64,000 nt of DNA from Mytilus californianus (GCF_021869535.1 NW_026262734.1:111201088-111265087), one strand, 5' to 3'; shown: positions 19,162-30,175, counted from the first letter of the stretch. A program made the numbers and translations. Notes: generated by a model not told the origin, from the letters alone.

Positions 19162-22071
19162 TTATACTCGGAGTGAAAGATGATTGTTCAAAGGCAGATT
19201 GAGATTAGCAATCGGTCCTTCTTTCGGAATAGGTTTGTGAATGCGACTGATTTCCTCTCCATGAACTTCAGGTCTTGTTGATTTCGGAATGACATTTTCT
19301 TTATCCATAGAATTTTCTATAGAAGTCACAGATTTTGCTATTAGTGACACGAGTGCTGTCCCTTTAGAGAAATTCGTGAGTTTACCAGGCTTGGTAATAG
19401 GTCCAGTACACTCAAGGAATTGTATGGAATGATATTTTGCAACCTTGGTATTCGAATTAAAGTATTGGTCGTTATCCTGAACAACAATTGGATTCTTGTC
19501 TTTGAAGGCTATTTCCGGTCTTGAGGCAAGACGTTGTTCTGGTTCCGTGATTGAAACATTAGTTATCTTCGTGTTGGCTTCAAGCTGAACAGTTTGCTTG
19601 TCAATGTATGTATTTCCAATCATGACCCAACCAAGTTTCAACTTTTGGGCAAATGGAGTTCTGGATGGTCCTAGGCGTTGTTCAAGGACGTGGTGTGCCT
19701 CTATAAGGTCTCTTCCAATTAAGAGAAGAATTTGACAATGTTTCTCTATTGGTGGAATGCTTCCTCTGAGTTCTTTTAGATGAGGATGATGCATTGCGAC
19801 TTCAGGAGTAGGAATTTCGTCTCGATTATTGGTAATATTATTATATTCAATTAATGTAGGCAGATCAAATTGTACGTCACCATGTACAGATTTTAAGACG
19901 AAATCTTTTTCTCTTTTCCCGGAAGTAGCTACTCTGCCGGAGCATGTTGTAAGAGAGTAGTTTTCAGGTTTTTCCCGAACGTTGAACAGACTGAAGAATT
20001 CAGGAGAGGCAAGAGACCGGTTGCTTTGGTCGTCAATGATGGCGTACATCCGGATAATTTTGTCTGTCCTGTCCTTGTGGTACACGTCCACAGGTACTAT
20101 CTTGGCACAAGATTTTTCACTCTTAGGATCCTTGTGGATCTCTGTGCAGGTTGAACCCACAGAGGTTAACTTGATTTCAGCAGATTCTGTTGGCTCCCCG
20201 CCGTAGATTGTTCCAGGCGAATTATCTTGAAAAATGGTGTGTGGTTGCACCCTTGTTATGTGTAGTGCTGTGGTGTGTCGTTGACTTCCACACTCGTTAC
20301 AACTGATGCTCGCGTTGCAATCACGACTTATGTGTGTTGTTGACTCACAGCACTTGTAGCAAACATTGTTCTGTCTTAACAGTTCCTTGCGTTCCTCGAT
20401 AGAATTGGCTCGGAACGCTCGGCATTCGATTAAAGGATGCTTTGTATTATGCAAAATGCAAAGACTTTGTTGTTCACGGCTGTCTCCAGGTTGTTGTTCA
20501 ACTGCTGTCTTACGGACGTTGACTTTAGAATACGACTGAGGTGTGAACTTTGGCGCAGCACCTTTTGTATTTGGTGTGACTTTTGACCCAAAGATGAACC
20601 CAGGATCGTTCTTGATTTTGCTTATTTCCCTGATATAGGCAGAGAATTCTGTGAAAGGTGGAAAGGCAACTTCATATTTAGACTTGTATCTTGAAGCCCT
20701 TGTTATCCAATTTTCTTCGAGTCCGTATGGCAGTTTTTCCACAATAGGATTTATCCCGGACGAAGAGTCGAAATAAGCTAGCAAACATCCCAGCTTGGGA
20801 TTTTCCTTGTGATACTCTATTTCTGATAGAATATCAGACAAGTCGTAAAGAAGTGCGCTGTCTTTGTTCGTCAGTGTCGGAAAGTTGACAAGTTTGTTAA
20901 CGAGAGACGCTTTCAACATTTCTGGAGCACCATATCGGTCGTTCAGTCTCTCCCATAGTCTCTGTAGGATTCTTGTTGGGTTGTTTGCATTTGATGCCCT
21001 TATACTCATGGCATGTTTGGCAGATTCTGGTCCAAGCCATTTAATAAGTAGGTCTATCTGTTCCGAGTCTGAAACTTGTAATTCGTCTATGACGTTTTTA
21101 AAGCTGGCTTTCCATGTATGGAAGGATTCTGCCCGCTCGTTAAAGCTTGTTAGCCGGGAGAACAACAGGTCCTTGCGTAGAAGAAATCTGGTTATCTCCG
21201 ATGTAGGATTGATTTGTTGCAGGTGTGCAGCAGGGGTCTCTTCTATAATGCCTTGTTTTTGGTGCGAAACAGGGATCTCTTCTATAACTCCTTGTATTTG
21301 GTATGCAACAGGGATCTCTTCAGAAACGCCCTGTTTTCCTATGCCAGTTACTGTTCCCAGATCTGGGATCTTTAAAGTAACTTCTGGTGACTCAGTATCT
21401 GTAAGCAAGACCGCAGGTGTCTGTGATGGCAAGTTCAGTGCCACGGATGGCAAGAACGCTGGTGATTCATGATTTAGTTCAATCTTAACAGGATTTTTTT
21501 TTATCTTTTGAGGTCCTGTTACTTCCTGTATGGCAGTTGGTACAGGATGTTTATTGACGAAATCTTGCACACGCTGGAGCGGGTTTTCCGTTTCGTCAAG
21601 GAGATCGCTTAATTCTTGGCTGCCGTCGTATTCCAGGATACGAGCCTCGGCTTCTGCGGCTGCAGCTTCTCTCTGTGCTTCGAGAAGGTTCAAGTTGGCC
21701 TTTAGTTCAGCCTTTTCCCGTCTTACACGTGCAGCCTCTTGTTCTAGTCGAGCTTTTCTGCTTATGGCCTCTTGTTCTAGTTGAGCTTTCCTTTGTGCTG
21801 CCTCCTGTTCCATTTGAACTTTTCTTTGTGCAGCCTCTTGTTCCATTTGAACTTTTTTACGTAAGGCTTCTTGTTCCATTTGAACTTTTTTACGTAAGGC
21901 TACTTGAATGGCTTGTTGCTCCATTTCGGCTTTGATTTCAGTTTGTCTGAACAGAGCCTGTTCCTCTAATAATGCCTCCTGTTTAATGATCAAGGCATGT
22001 TTTTCGGCAAAGGCTATTTTTGACTTAGCAGCCTCTGCTTTGGCACGCTTCCTCCGTGCCAGGCTTGACAT
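19162..22071 (-). CDS. BEL/Pao retrotransposon Gag-protease polyprotein (partial, 969 residues)
   Basis: Domains in order are: a highly charged coiled coil (about 10-140) with five 11-residue repeats at 59-113; a linker with three 13-residue repeats (GVIEEIPVSHQ type, about 245-283); and a Pao Gag-like helical domain (about 290-500, the DUF1759 region, with FHTWKASFKNVI and LQRLWERLNDRYGAPEML). Two zinc knuckles follow at about 568-605 (CYKCCESTTHISRDC and CNECGSQRHTTALH), then an aspartic-protease-like domain (DUF1758) from about 670 with AIIDDQSNRSLAS as the active-site region. The frame stops at 19162 before any reverse transcriptase. The Met at 22071 is internal: related coding sequence extends to 22634. 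It would form the particle shell and cleave the polyprotein in the cytoplasm. The pair of flanking LTRs supports the class. Confidence 0.88.
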   Translation of the reverse strand: MSSLARRKRAKAEAAKSKIAFAEKHALIIKQEALLEEQALFRQTEIKAEMEQQAIQVALRKKVQMEQEALRKKVQMEQEAAQRKVQMEQEAAQRKAQLEQEAISRKARLEQEAARVRREKAELKANLNLLEAQREAAAAEAEARILEYDGSQELSDLLDETENPLQRVQDFVNKHPVPTAIQEVTGPQKIKKNPVKIELNHESPAFLPSVALNLPSQTPAVLLTDTESPEVTLKIPDLGTVTGIGKQGVSEEIPVAYQIQGVIEEIPVSHQKQGIIEETPAAHLQQINPTSEITRFLLRKDLLFSRLTSFNERAESFHTWKASFKNVIDELQVSDSEQIDLLIKWLGPESAKHAMSIRASNANNPTRILQRLWERLNDRYGAPEMLKASLVNKLVNFPTLTNKDSALLYDLSDILSEIEYHKENPKLGCLLAYFDSSSGINPIVEKLPYGLEENWITRASRYKSKYEVAFPPFTEFSAYIREISKIKNDPGFIFGSKVTPNTKGAAPKFTPQSYSKVNVRKTAVEQQPGDSREQQSLCILHNTKHPLIECRAFRANSIEERKELLRQNNVCYKCCESTTHISRDCNASISCNECGSQRHTTALHITRVQPHTIFQDNSPGTIYGGEPTESAEIKLTSVGSTCTEIHKDPKSEKSCAKIVPVDVYHKDRTDKIIRMYAIIDDQSNRSLASPEFFSLFNVREKPENYSLTTCSGRVATSGKREKDFVLKSVHGDVQFDLPTLIEYNNITNNRDEIPTPEVAMHHPHLKELRGSIPPIEKHCQILLLIGRDLIEAHHVLEQRLGPSRTPFAQKLKLGWVMIGNTYIDKQTVQLEANTKITNVSITEPEQRLASRPEIAFKDKNPIVVQDNDQYFNSNTKVAKYHSIQFLECTGPITKPGKLTNFSKGTALVSLIAKSVTSIENSMDKENVIPKSTRPEVHGEEISRIHKPIPKEGPIANLNLPLNNHLSLRV

Positions 22072-22634
22072 GTCTGATACATTGGGGCTTCCGCTGTGTG
22101 AGGTGTTTTTACCCTTGGAAGTCCTCGTTTTAGTGGATTTAGCATTTTGTCAGAGCGAGGCGATGCTCGTGTAATGTTTCCATGACCAGGTCCACTTTGG
22201 AAAGACGAATATCTGTTGAAAGGTTACATGTATCAATGTCTTTAAGACTATCCAACGTTTTGGTATTCTTCAGAAATATCAGGTACTCATCTATGAGCCT
22301 GTGATAATTAGTACAGGCTTGAACGATTCCCCTGTGCTGTTAGTAATTGCTGCAGCTCGCTAGGAAGCGTGGCCACTTCAAATAACTGGAATTCAATACT
22401 TGACCAGAGGACCTCTAGTTCTTGATATAACTTGTCACGTTTTTCTGTGTATGCTCCTCTACCTTTATCCGTGAGTTCACGTACTCGCCTAGTCTCGGGA
22501 AATTCCTCTTAGTGTGCAGCGTCAGACGGAGTATCGACAGGCTGTCCGGAATTTATAGGCAGATTCGCTCTTGCTTGGAGTTTTGTTTCTTGATGCTCAG
22601 AGTCGTCTTGGCGTTCTGCGTGTTCAGGATCCAT
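22072..22634 (-). pseudogene. N-terminal part of the BEL/Pao Gag, broken
   Basis: A better start codon is the ATG at 22632-22634 (MDPEHAERQDDSEHQ). Downstream are RRVRELTDKGRGAYTEKRDK and a helical stretch typical of this family's Gag N-terminus. One in-frame stop (near 22510) and two frameshifts (near 22340 and 22150) separate it from the main ORF. These breaks add to the evidence that the copy is inactive. Confidence 0.65.
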
Positions 22635-22917
22635 GTTTTTTTAATCAAGGTTACTAACGGATAGTAAGATTAAAACAAACTGTTGCCAACGTTGATGGTT
22701 TGCTGCCTGGTACACACAAGCTGTGTTGCGTACTGTCGATGTAACAGCTACGAGCGATGCTACGTTGTCGTTCCTTATCCGGATATGTATAGACAGGTTG
22801 TCGTCAATTTACTGTACGTAATGGGATGACGCGTTCTTGTAGGCAGGTTGTAGCTGTAGAACTGACGTGGAGTGGCGGTATCTGTGAGACACAACAGGCA
22901 CGTTTTAGACTTTTTAC
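22635..22917 (-). other. leader between the 5' LTR and gag
   Basis: Untranslated internal sequence of the BEL element. I do not see a canonical TGG-starting primer-binding site directly after the LTR end, so the priming tRNA is not assigned. Confidence 0.5.
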
Positions 22918-23431
22918 TGTAATGGCCTGACCATTAAGTATAACCGACGATTGGACTCAAGCAGAAAAGACTATCAGGTGATGATACTTTAATTATGAAC
23001 CAATCTGACATATGGTAAAAAGCTGAAAAACAAAATAAAATACAAATTTACAATGTGTAGAATAAATGTTAAGATGAACGAAATGTCAAATATAATTGAT
23101 AGAACAGTCCGTTGAATGCGAGGAATGTTGTACTTTCAAGAACGGTTAAATTTTCTAGTATTTCACGGTGAAAAGGTTCAAATATATGAAGAGCAATTTG
23201 AAGGCTTCGGATACAATGTTATAAAATTAACTCACTCTGTGGTTAGCCACAATTGTGTCCAAGATGACGTTTGTCCTTAGAAGGTTCTCCAGTACTAGGA
23301 TGACCTTGCAATTCAGTTCGAGATACATGTAAGAAAGGGAAAAGGTAACGATGATACGATGTTTTTAAGTTCTTACAACTTCTTATAAGGTTTAAAGATG
23401 AATAATCCTCCTAGTCTGGAACACATAAACA
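22918..23431 (-). repeat. 5' LTR of the BEL/Pao element, truncated
   Basis: Matches 18003-18514 and stops abruptly at ACACATAAACA|GTCGG, about 54 bp short of the LTR start inferred from the other copy. No target-site duplication matches the left flank (GTAGT versus GTCGG), which fits a truncated or recombined end. Confidence 0.8.
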
Positions 23432-23449
23432 GTCGGATGAGTGTGGCAA

Positions 23450-23715
23450 TCCATCGAGTTAAGAGTTCAAATTAAAGTTCGGGTTACTGTTCGAATTAAA
23501 CTTCGAGTTAGTCTTCGATTTATACTTCGAGTAATTTTCAATTTCGAGTTAGAATTCAAGTCATTAATTAAAATCAAAGTTCGAGTTAGCATTGAGTTTC
23601 GAGTTGAACTTCGAGTTTGAGTTACACTTGAGGTAGAGTTCGAGTTAGACTTCGAATTTGAGTCTCATTCGGATGAAGATTTCGAGCTGAAATTGGAGTT
23701 ATCTGATATGAGTTC
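23450..23715. repeat. degenerate TTCGAGTTAGAC-type simple repeat
   Basis: About 15-20 words related to TTCGAGTTAG at 12-18 bp spacing. No coding meaning seen. Confidence 0.7.
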
Positions 23716-23789
23716 GTATTTTAAATTACTATCGCGGATCAAGGGCTTTTGCTCGGGTTTCCGAAACAAAGGTTAAGGGTTATGCTCCG

Positions 23790-23970
23790 GAAGAGTAAGC
23801 AGTAAGCAGATCCTGCTCAACGTGTGGCACCCGTCGTGTTATTCGTGAAAGTACAAACCCAGTGATTTTGCCTGATTCGGTAGGTCACATTCGAGGAAAA
23901 GAGGACGGGATTGTGGTTTCGACAACTGGAACATATCCGTCGTCACCTATGAAACAGATATTCCAAAAAG
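23790..23970 (-). repeat. Penelope-like element 3' tail, minus orientation
   Basis: GTAAGCAGATCCTGCTCAAC, GGCACCCGTCGTGTTATTC, and CATATCCGTCGTCACCTATG match the tail modules at 10950 and 27838. Confidence 0.65.
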
Positions 23971-24289
23971 TTTATATTTTTTTTTCAATTTAGTGCGAGG
24001 TATATTAGAGAATGGAATTTATAAAAATATATATTAAAAGATTGATATTCGTATATGTTCAAATGATAATACATGCAAAAAAAAAATTGGAGAATTCTTT
24101 ATAGAATTGATGCTTTGTCGCTTAGTCCGATCCCCTCATTTCCCTGTAACTTTAGTGTGAGTTGATTTAAAGTGTCTCATTTGTTGACAATAAAGTACAT
24201 GTCATTTGATGTGTGTCAAGCCTGCGGCGATATTAATGTCGCGGAAATGAGACACAACAAACCTATATTCCGTCGTCGGCGTCTTCATC

Positions 24290-24490
24290 ATTTAGATCGT
24301 TAGGTTACTCGTATGAATTGTTTTTACATTTGTCATTTCTGGACCTTTTATAGCTTACTATGCGGTATGGGTTTTGCTCATTGTTGAAGACCATACAGTG
24401 ACATATAGTTGTTAACTGCTACGTCATTTGATTTGTTGTGTAGATTTGTCTCATTGGCAATCATACTACATCTTCTTATTTTTTTACTTT
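24290..24490 (+). repeat. dispersed repeat R2, 3' end
   Basis: GGACCTTTTATAGCTTACTA, CATTGTTGAAGACC and TTGTCTCATTGGCAATCATA lead to the family end ACATCTTCTTATTTTT. Confidence 0.65.
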
Positions 24491-25019
24491 TATTTGCATT
24501 AAATACTACTAAATTAAACTATTTTGTCATGATAAATTTGTAAACCTCCATGAAATGTTATAAAACTTGTATAGGAGTTAATCTTCTATATCAAGATAAA
24601 GCATGTACAAAAAACATTTTTTTTAATTTTGTTTTTTACCGATAAATGAACGTTTTACAGTCAACATTACACTTTTACAATGACAGCAGCAATCTCAGGC
24701 GAGACACAGTGTCTGTGGAATTCTTCACGAATTTATTATAATACTGCTTCCATTTGAGAACTAAGCGAAAAAAAAAAAACGGCAGGACCAAGTGGTTTGG
24801 GGATATCCCCCTAATGTCCGAAATATTGATATTTTTTTTGTACTTTTCTCTTATTTTTGTCTGCCGTTCCCCTTTTTCATACCAAATAACTCTGAACAAC
24901 AACTCAAACTTTAATTTGAACTTTAACTCAATGAATAGCGACACTCATCCTAAGCACATTAAACAAACGACATATGGAAATCGGTCTAAAAATAGAACTA
25001 ATTTTTTTCCAAGATGGTC
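24491..25019. other. AT-rich sequence, no gene seen
   Basis: Overlapping frames on both strands (24675-24944 minus, 24754-25119 plus) have no recognisable domain, low complexity, and run into repeats. Confidence 0.5.
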
Positions 25020-25500
25020 ACGTGACTTTACCTCATCAAGTAATGTGATAACCACATCAAAGAATGACAGGACCACATCAAATACAGGAATAAACACATC
25101 ATGTTGTGTAAAATCGTAAAATTTTGAACCATCATTATGTAATGATAAAGCCATATGAAGAGTTGTCAAATCATCATTACGAAATAACAAAACCACATCA
25201 TGTAATGAAACAAATACATAACGTTAAGCCACATACACATCAAGTAATGTTAAAACCACATTGCCTCATGACACAACCACATTAAATAATGATGAAATCA
25301 CATCGAGTTATGACAAAACCATATTAAGTAATGAAAGAACCATATCAAGTCAATACGAAACATCATTAAGTAATGGCTATTCCATATTGAGTTATATCAA
25401 AACATCATTATGTAATGTCAAAACCATTAACATTTTGTAATGTAAAGACAAAATATCATCAGGTAATGACAAAACAACATAACGTAATATCAGACTACCA
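25020..25500 (+). repeat. short CATCAAGTAATG-type tandem repeat, inverted arm 2
   Basis: About 20 degenerate units of the form CACATCAAGTAATGACAAAAC. The part 25066-25265 is the inverse of 17801-18002. Confidence 0.85.
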
Positions 25501-25639
25501 CATAAGACAGCTGTGGCCGTTCCATAATCAATTCTTCTTTTTTTTTTATTTTGAATCTAAATGACATATTACTACCTTTCTAAAATAGGGTTTGGATTAT
25601 TTTGTTGTATGAAAACACATCAAGGGTTTTAATCAAATC

Positions 25640-25905
25640 AGGAATCTGATGTTCAGTAGTTGTCGTTTGTCGATGTGGGTCATAAGTGTGTCTCGTTTCT
25701 CGTTTTTTATACAGATTAGACCGTTGGTTTTCCCGTTTGAATGGTTTTACACTAGTAAATTTTGGGGCCCTTTATAGCTTGCTGTTCGGTGTGAGCCTCC
25801 GTGTTGAAGACCGTACTTTGACCTATAATGGTTTACTTTTATAAATTTTGACTTGGATGGAGAGTTGTCTCATTGGCACTCATACCACATCTTCTTATAT
25901 CTATT
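25640..25905 (+). repeat. dispersed repeat R2, 3' part
   Basis: Contains CGTTGGTTTTCCCGTTTGAA, GGGGCCCTTTATAGCTTGC, and GGATGGAGAGTTGTCTCATT, and ends ACCACATCTTCTTATATC. This is the best preserved 3' end of the family in the window. Confidence 0.7.
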
Positions 25906-26840
25906 TAAGTTTAAATTAGCATTTTCAAGATATTTGTATATTTATTATCAAATAATGACAAAGACATACAGTGTAGGATAATTGTTGTAACCAAGACCTT
26001 TGGTGGAAAATACTATTGAAAGCACACTTTGTGGTCTGTTCGTAATTAATCACAACACTTTGTTGAAAAAGTACTTACAACTCAAATTATGCAATGATAA
26101 TTGATAAAAGTGACAGAAATTTTCTAAAGATATACAATTCTTTCATAAACAACATATTTTCGAAAACTGTTAACAAATGTATGGTAGGGTTAATATTTTC
26201 TCTTTTGTTATTAAAAGTACTTGTAGATATGCAATTTAAGTAATAAATCACAACGTTTTGTTAAAATAGTACTGTAAGGTTAAAGATGGATAGCTTGTTA
26301 TGATATTTCTCCAATTATTACCTAAATTGTGTGATTATATGTGATGAAGGTGACAGAAAGTCATAGAGACGCGATAATTGAATTTTCATTTTCCACTTAG
26401 ATATACATACTAATAGACGTCATATTTTCGAACGCTGTTACAATATGGTAAGCTTAATGTTTATTTTACACAGATAATTAATGTTTTTGTAAGTAAAGGT
26501 AAAGAGACAATCTTAAATCGCATGTAAGGACGACTTCATCTTGCATATGATGCTTGAAGTCCGGTTCACATGTTTTTACAATTTGCAAACATCAACTATT
26601 CACTTATTACTGGCCCAAATATTTTGAGATGGTGACAGGGATTACTGTTCAGTTGAAGGGAGATGGTTAATCTAGATATTACTGAAAAACCACATCGTTT
26701 TATTCAATTTTGTAAAATAGATTGGCTATTTTGGGTCCTCTTTGCTTTTCAACATCGTACTTTATTTGTAGTCGAAACGCGCGTCTGCCGTACAAAACTG
26801 TAAGATTGGTATCTAAGATGAGTTTATTGGAAAAAAAGTA
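25906..26840. other. AT-rich sequence, no gene seen
   Basis: Includes two diverged copies of a CACAACAnTTTGTTnAAAAAGTACT block near 26050 and 26245. A GTCGAAACGCGCGTCTGCCG word at 26772 is a fragment of a common bivalve repeat and reappears inverted at 31026-31040. Confidence 0.5.
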
Positions 26841-27180
26841 TAACAAAAATAGTGAACCCCAAGGCAAATTCAAACAGGGGAAGTCCATTTAAACTGACAA
26901 AATCAAAAGCTATGTCCATGGAACAAGTGAAAAACAACTACCATATTCCTGACTAGGTACAAGCATTTCATTATGTAGAAAATTGTGGGTTAAACCTGGT
27001 TTTATAGCTAGCTAAACCTCCCACTTGTATGACAGTTGTTTACAGTTCCGTTATATTGATACAATTGGGTAAGCAACCCAAGCACACATAATAGGTAATT
27101 GTGACAATAATTGGGATTCAACAGACGCAACTGACTAAACAATTCAAACAAACATACACATTAATCTAACAAAGACAAAA
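26841..27180 (+). repeat. dispersed repeat R1, copy 3 (diverged)
   Basis: CATATTCCTGACTAGGTAC, TTTTATAGCTAGCTAAACCT and TTGTATGACAGTTG are shared with 16152-16430. Confidence 0.65.
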
Positions 27181-27299
27181 GGATGTAGTAAATAGTAATA
27201 AATCTGTGTAACGCATGTTTCTATATTAATTGACAAGGAACCGACTGATCTAGATAATGTTACAAGCGATTCGGACACAATAAATTTATAAGTTATTTT

Positions 27300-27620
27300 C
27301 ATTTACTAGGACTTGATCGATACCCATGCTGGTACACTGCTAGTTTCTCGGTGTATCACTTGCTCAGTAGTCAGTGAGTTAGTACATTTAATGTTTATAA
27401 CATACCGTTTCTTAAATTCGCCGTTGATAAATGTAAAAATAGTTAAGAAACTAAGTGTCCAACTTCCCCAGACAAAGTTGACGTGGGATGGATTTGGATG
27501 TTCATTTTAAGTACCATTTGAACCCATTTTCAATTATTTATACACCCCTGGCTTTCAAATGTTTTATTTTGAGTTTTACCTCGTTTTCAGAAAAGTTTTA
27601 GAAAAACATATATCGTCCAC
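27300..27620 (+). repeat. dispersed repeat module, diverged copy of 1491-1870 type
   Basis: TTGATCGATACCCATGCTGG, AACTAAGTGTCCAACTTCCC and GACAAAGTTGAC correspond to the blocks at 1500-1700 and 45560-45760. Confidence 0.45.
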
Positions 27621-27837
27621 ATTAAACGTTCTATAGGAATTATTCTTCATTTTCGTTTCTTTTTTCTCTCTTTCTTCGAAAATGAATTCATCATTAATGA
27701 TGTCCTTGTTTTATATAAAAATATAATTATATCCCGCATATGATTCTAGTTTTTAAAAATGCATTTTCTAAAATAAAAAAAATAGAAACCTTCATTCTAC
27801 ATTGATAGAACTTTAGTAGAATTTTCTATATGAATTA

Positions 27838-28590
27838 GATTAGCAAATCCTGCTCCACATGCTGCACCCGTCGTGTTGCTCATGTTAGTACAAAGTAGTC
27901 TAATTCGGTAGGTCACCTTCGGGGAAAATTGGACGGGATTGTAGTTACGACATTTGGAACATATCCGCTATCATCTGTTAAACGGATATTCCACGACGGT
28001 CAACCAACTCATAATGGCATTCGTAACATTTACGAAGGGATGATTTCAACTTCACCGCTTGGAATTCTTGGTTTAATAGCTTCCTTGTAAGCAGCAACCC
28101 TCTATCAAGGAAAACATCATTGGAAATACAAGCCCTGGAGTATCGTATCAAATGGGAGATATATATACTCCATATGCAGGCGCTGCTGGAATGTTGCTAC
28201 ATAGAAATGGAAAGTTCACAATTGTGAAGCTGAAATCGTCTCTTTTGTCTTAAAGATTTTTTTAACCGACCCTCATTGTCAAGATATGAGGCAGACATAA
28301 CTGTATGTGTTGTATCCAATATCTCAAGTTCGGTGGGATAGATGCGTTCAACATTATCACCAAATTTTGAACTATTTAGAAAGAGAACATCATCTGTATA
28401 GAGGGAAATAAAGTTAAAGGATACTGCTAACTTTTTTTTTCTTTCTAAGAAATTACTGTATGAAGTCAGCCTCATGTGAATAAAGGAACAAGTCGGCATG
28501 AAGAGGGGCACAGTTGGTTCCCATGGGAATGCCGATTGTTTGCTAAAAAACACGTCCTCCAAACGTAACAAATATGTTGTCAATCGAATT
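27838..28590 (-). pseudogene. Penelope-like retroelement, 3' half
   Basis: From right to left on the minus strand: a degraded palm B (the minus-strand reading near 28520 is a frame-shifted GIPMG..CAPL), a catalytic motif YTDDVLFLN (normally YIDD), ERIYPTELEI and SASYLD, then the C-terminal coding scrap, then the tail module from 28030 down to 27838. The RT is broken by frameshifts. This copy is what links the tail modules elsewhere to the reverse transcriptase. Confidence 0.7.
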
Positions 28591-28619
28591 ATTTATTGAT
28601 TTCCGTTAATGATTTTAAA

Positions 28620-29050
28620 GATTATCAATAAAAAAATCAAATAAAGACAAACAAAACTTCTGTATTTCTTACCATTTCAGTGGACATTTTTTATTCCCTG
28701 TTGTTTTATTGAATAAATTGATCTATATATGTATGGTTTAACTCTATGCGCCCTAGGCAGAACAGTGAAAAGTTGGTAATTCACCAAGAAACAAGGAGAA
28801 TGGTTATGTTCTTCGTTATTATGTTGAAAAATTCTATCAAGCCATGCTACAGGAAATGTAAAAACATTGTGTAAAACAAAAAACAAAGTCGGATTAACTA
28901 TAATTATAAAAAATGCAGGTTGCATATAGAGAGGGATAACTCTTATGATATTTTGGGCATTACACTCCCCGTCTGATATGAATATATCACTGATAAAAAA
29001 ATTAACAATATTTCAAATAAATGTGGATAGTGTCCACATGAGGACACAGA
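28620..29050 (-). repeat. probable BEL-related LTR fragment with polypurine tract
   Basis: The minus strand at about 28968-28985 reads ATCAGACGGGGAGTG followed by TAATGCCC, the same polypurine tract as at 18569-18583 with an LTR-like TGTAATGCCC start. The internal side (28980-29040) has the same order of short words as 18583-18640. An inverted pair of about 28 bp (28702-28729, 29048-29079) surrounds it. No coding region remains. Confidence 0.45.
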
Positions 29051-29079
29051 TATATGTAGATCAATTTATTCAATAAAAC

Positions 29080-29990
29080 ATTCATTGCGTCAGGAGCTGA
29101 CATATCATGGTTTAACTCTCTGCGCCCTAGGCAGAACACCTGTCCATTTATAAAATCTTACGTGGACAGGTTTTCTAGTGATATTCTATTAAACCGTGTT
29201 GAACCACATTAGCTCATAGACAAAAAAGTTTTAAAAATTCATGGACATTAATAATACCAACATTTCTCAGAGATTCTGATAACTGTACGTATACGCCATG
29301 AATTGTATTTTTTTTTGCCAAAAAAAAAAGATAAATACACGTTTATGTTCTAATATAAATGCATATATCATTTAATTTGCTGTAAAACAAAGGCGATTAA
29401 AATCATTGAACTTTAAATGTTTCAACGGACAAGCAATTTAAAATTAGCAAAGAATTGCAACTAAATATGCATACAAACAAACTGAAGGCATGCTTGGTAG
29501 ATTGAACATAATTTTGGTTGAGACCATTATTGGATGAAACGCTTTGTTACCGATTTTGCATGTTGATAGCGAAAAAGAAGTCCAAAAAATATAAAGGCTA
29601 TCTTTCATGAAAGGACTGAAAATGATACTACCCGACTACAAAACACGAAATTTTGCTCAGATTCTATACAAGGAATCAATTTGAGGTGTCTGATTTATTT
29701 TTTTGGCATCTTCAGATGTTTCTAATGAACACTTTATTTCTCTTCAATGTGCAGTACAATCAGATTCAATATGTGAAGTACACGTTTTTTTTTCCTTAAT
29801 TTTTTAAGTGTTTTTTGTTGCCATAAAAAAAAAAACAGAAAAGCATAGCACATGTTCAAAAGTATATGTCATCCTCATTTACAATGCAGTTTGTAAAAAA
29901 GAAACGATTTGTATTAGAGTATTGTGCTTATCATTATGATATTTACGTTTCTAAAGATGTCTAAGATAAATTTATAGAATAAATTATTTA
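29080..29990. other. AT-rich sequence, no gene seen
   Basis: Besides a repeat of CTCTGCGCCCTAGGCAGAAC (29118; also 28742) there is nothing I can identify. Confidence 0.5.
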
Positions 29991-29999
29991 ACTTTTATT

Positions 30000-30175
30000 C
30001 ATAGTATCTTCATTCCAGTTATTATGTATAATCCCTGACATTTTTTTTAGTGATTATGCATAGTTCATTAAAATTTTAGTAGTTATGTGTAATCACTAAA
30101 GTTACCAGTTATTATACATTATCCCTTAGAATTTCAAGGATTATACATAATCCCTAATTACACTGTAACATATAC
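30000..30175. repeat. cluster of GGATTATACATAATCC-type palindromes
   Basis: Five or so variants of a 14-18 bp palindrome alternate with TTTTAGTGATTATGCATA-like spacers. The cluster looks like a short palindromic tandem repeat or the end of a dispersed element. Confidence 0.55.

Noticed and set aside
20864..21472. 202-codon plus-strand frame inside the BEL element
   Set aside because: It is antisense to the Gag coding frame, which has clear domains.
21530..22174. Overlapping plus-strand frames rich in L, V, F and S
   Set aside because: Antisense of the coding coiled-coil repeats of Gag.
24675..25196. Overlapping frames on both strands
   Set aside because: Low-complexity sequence that runs into the short tandem repeat array.
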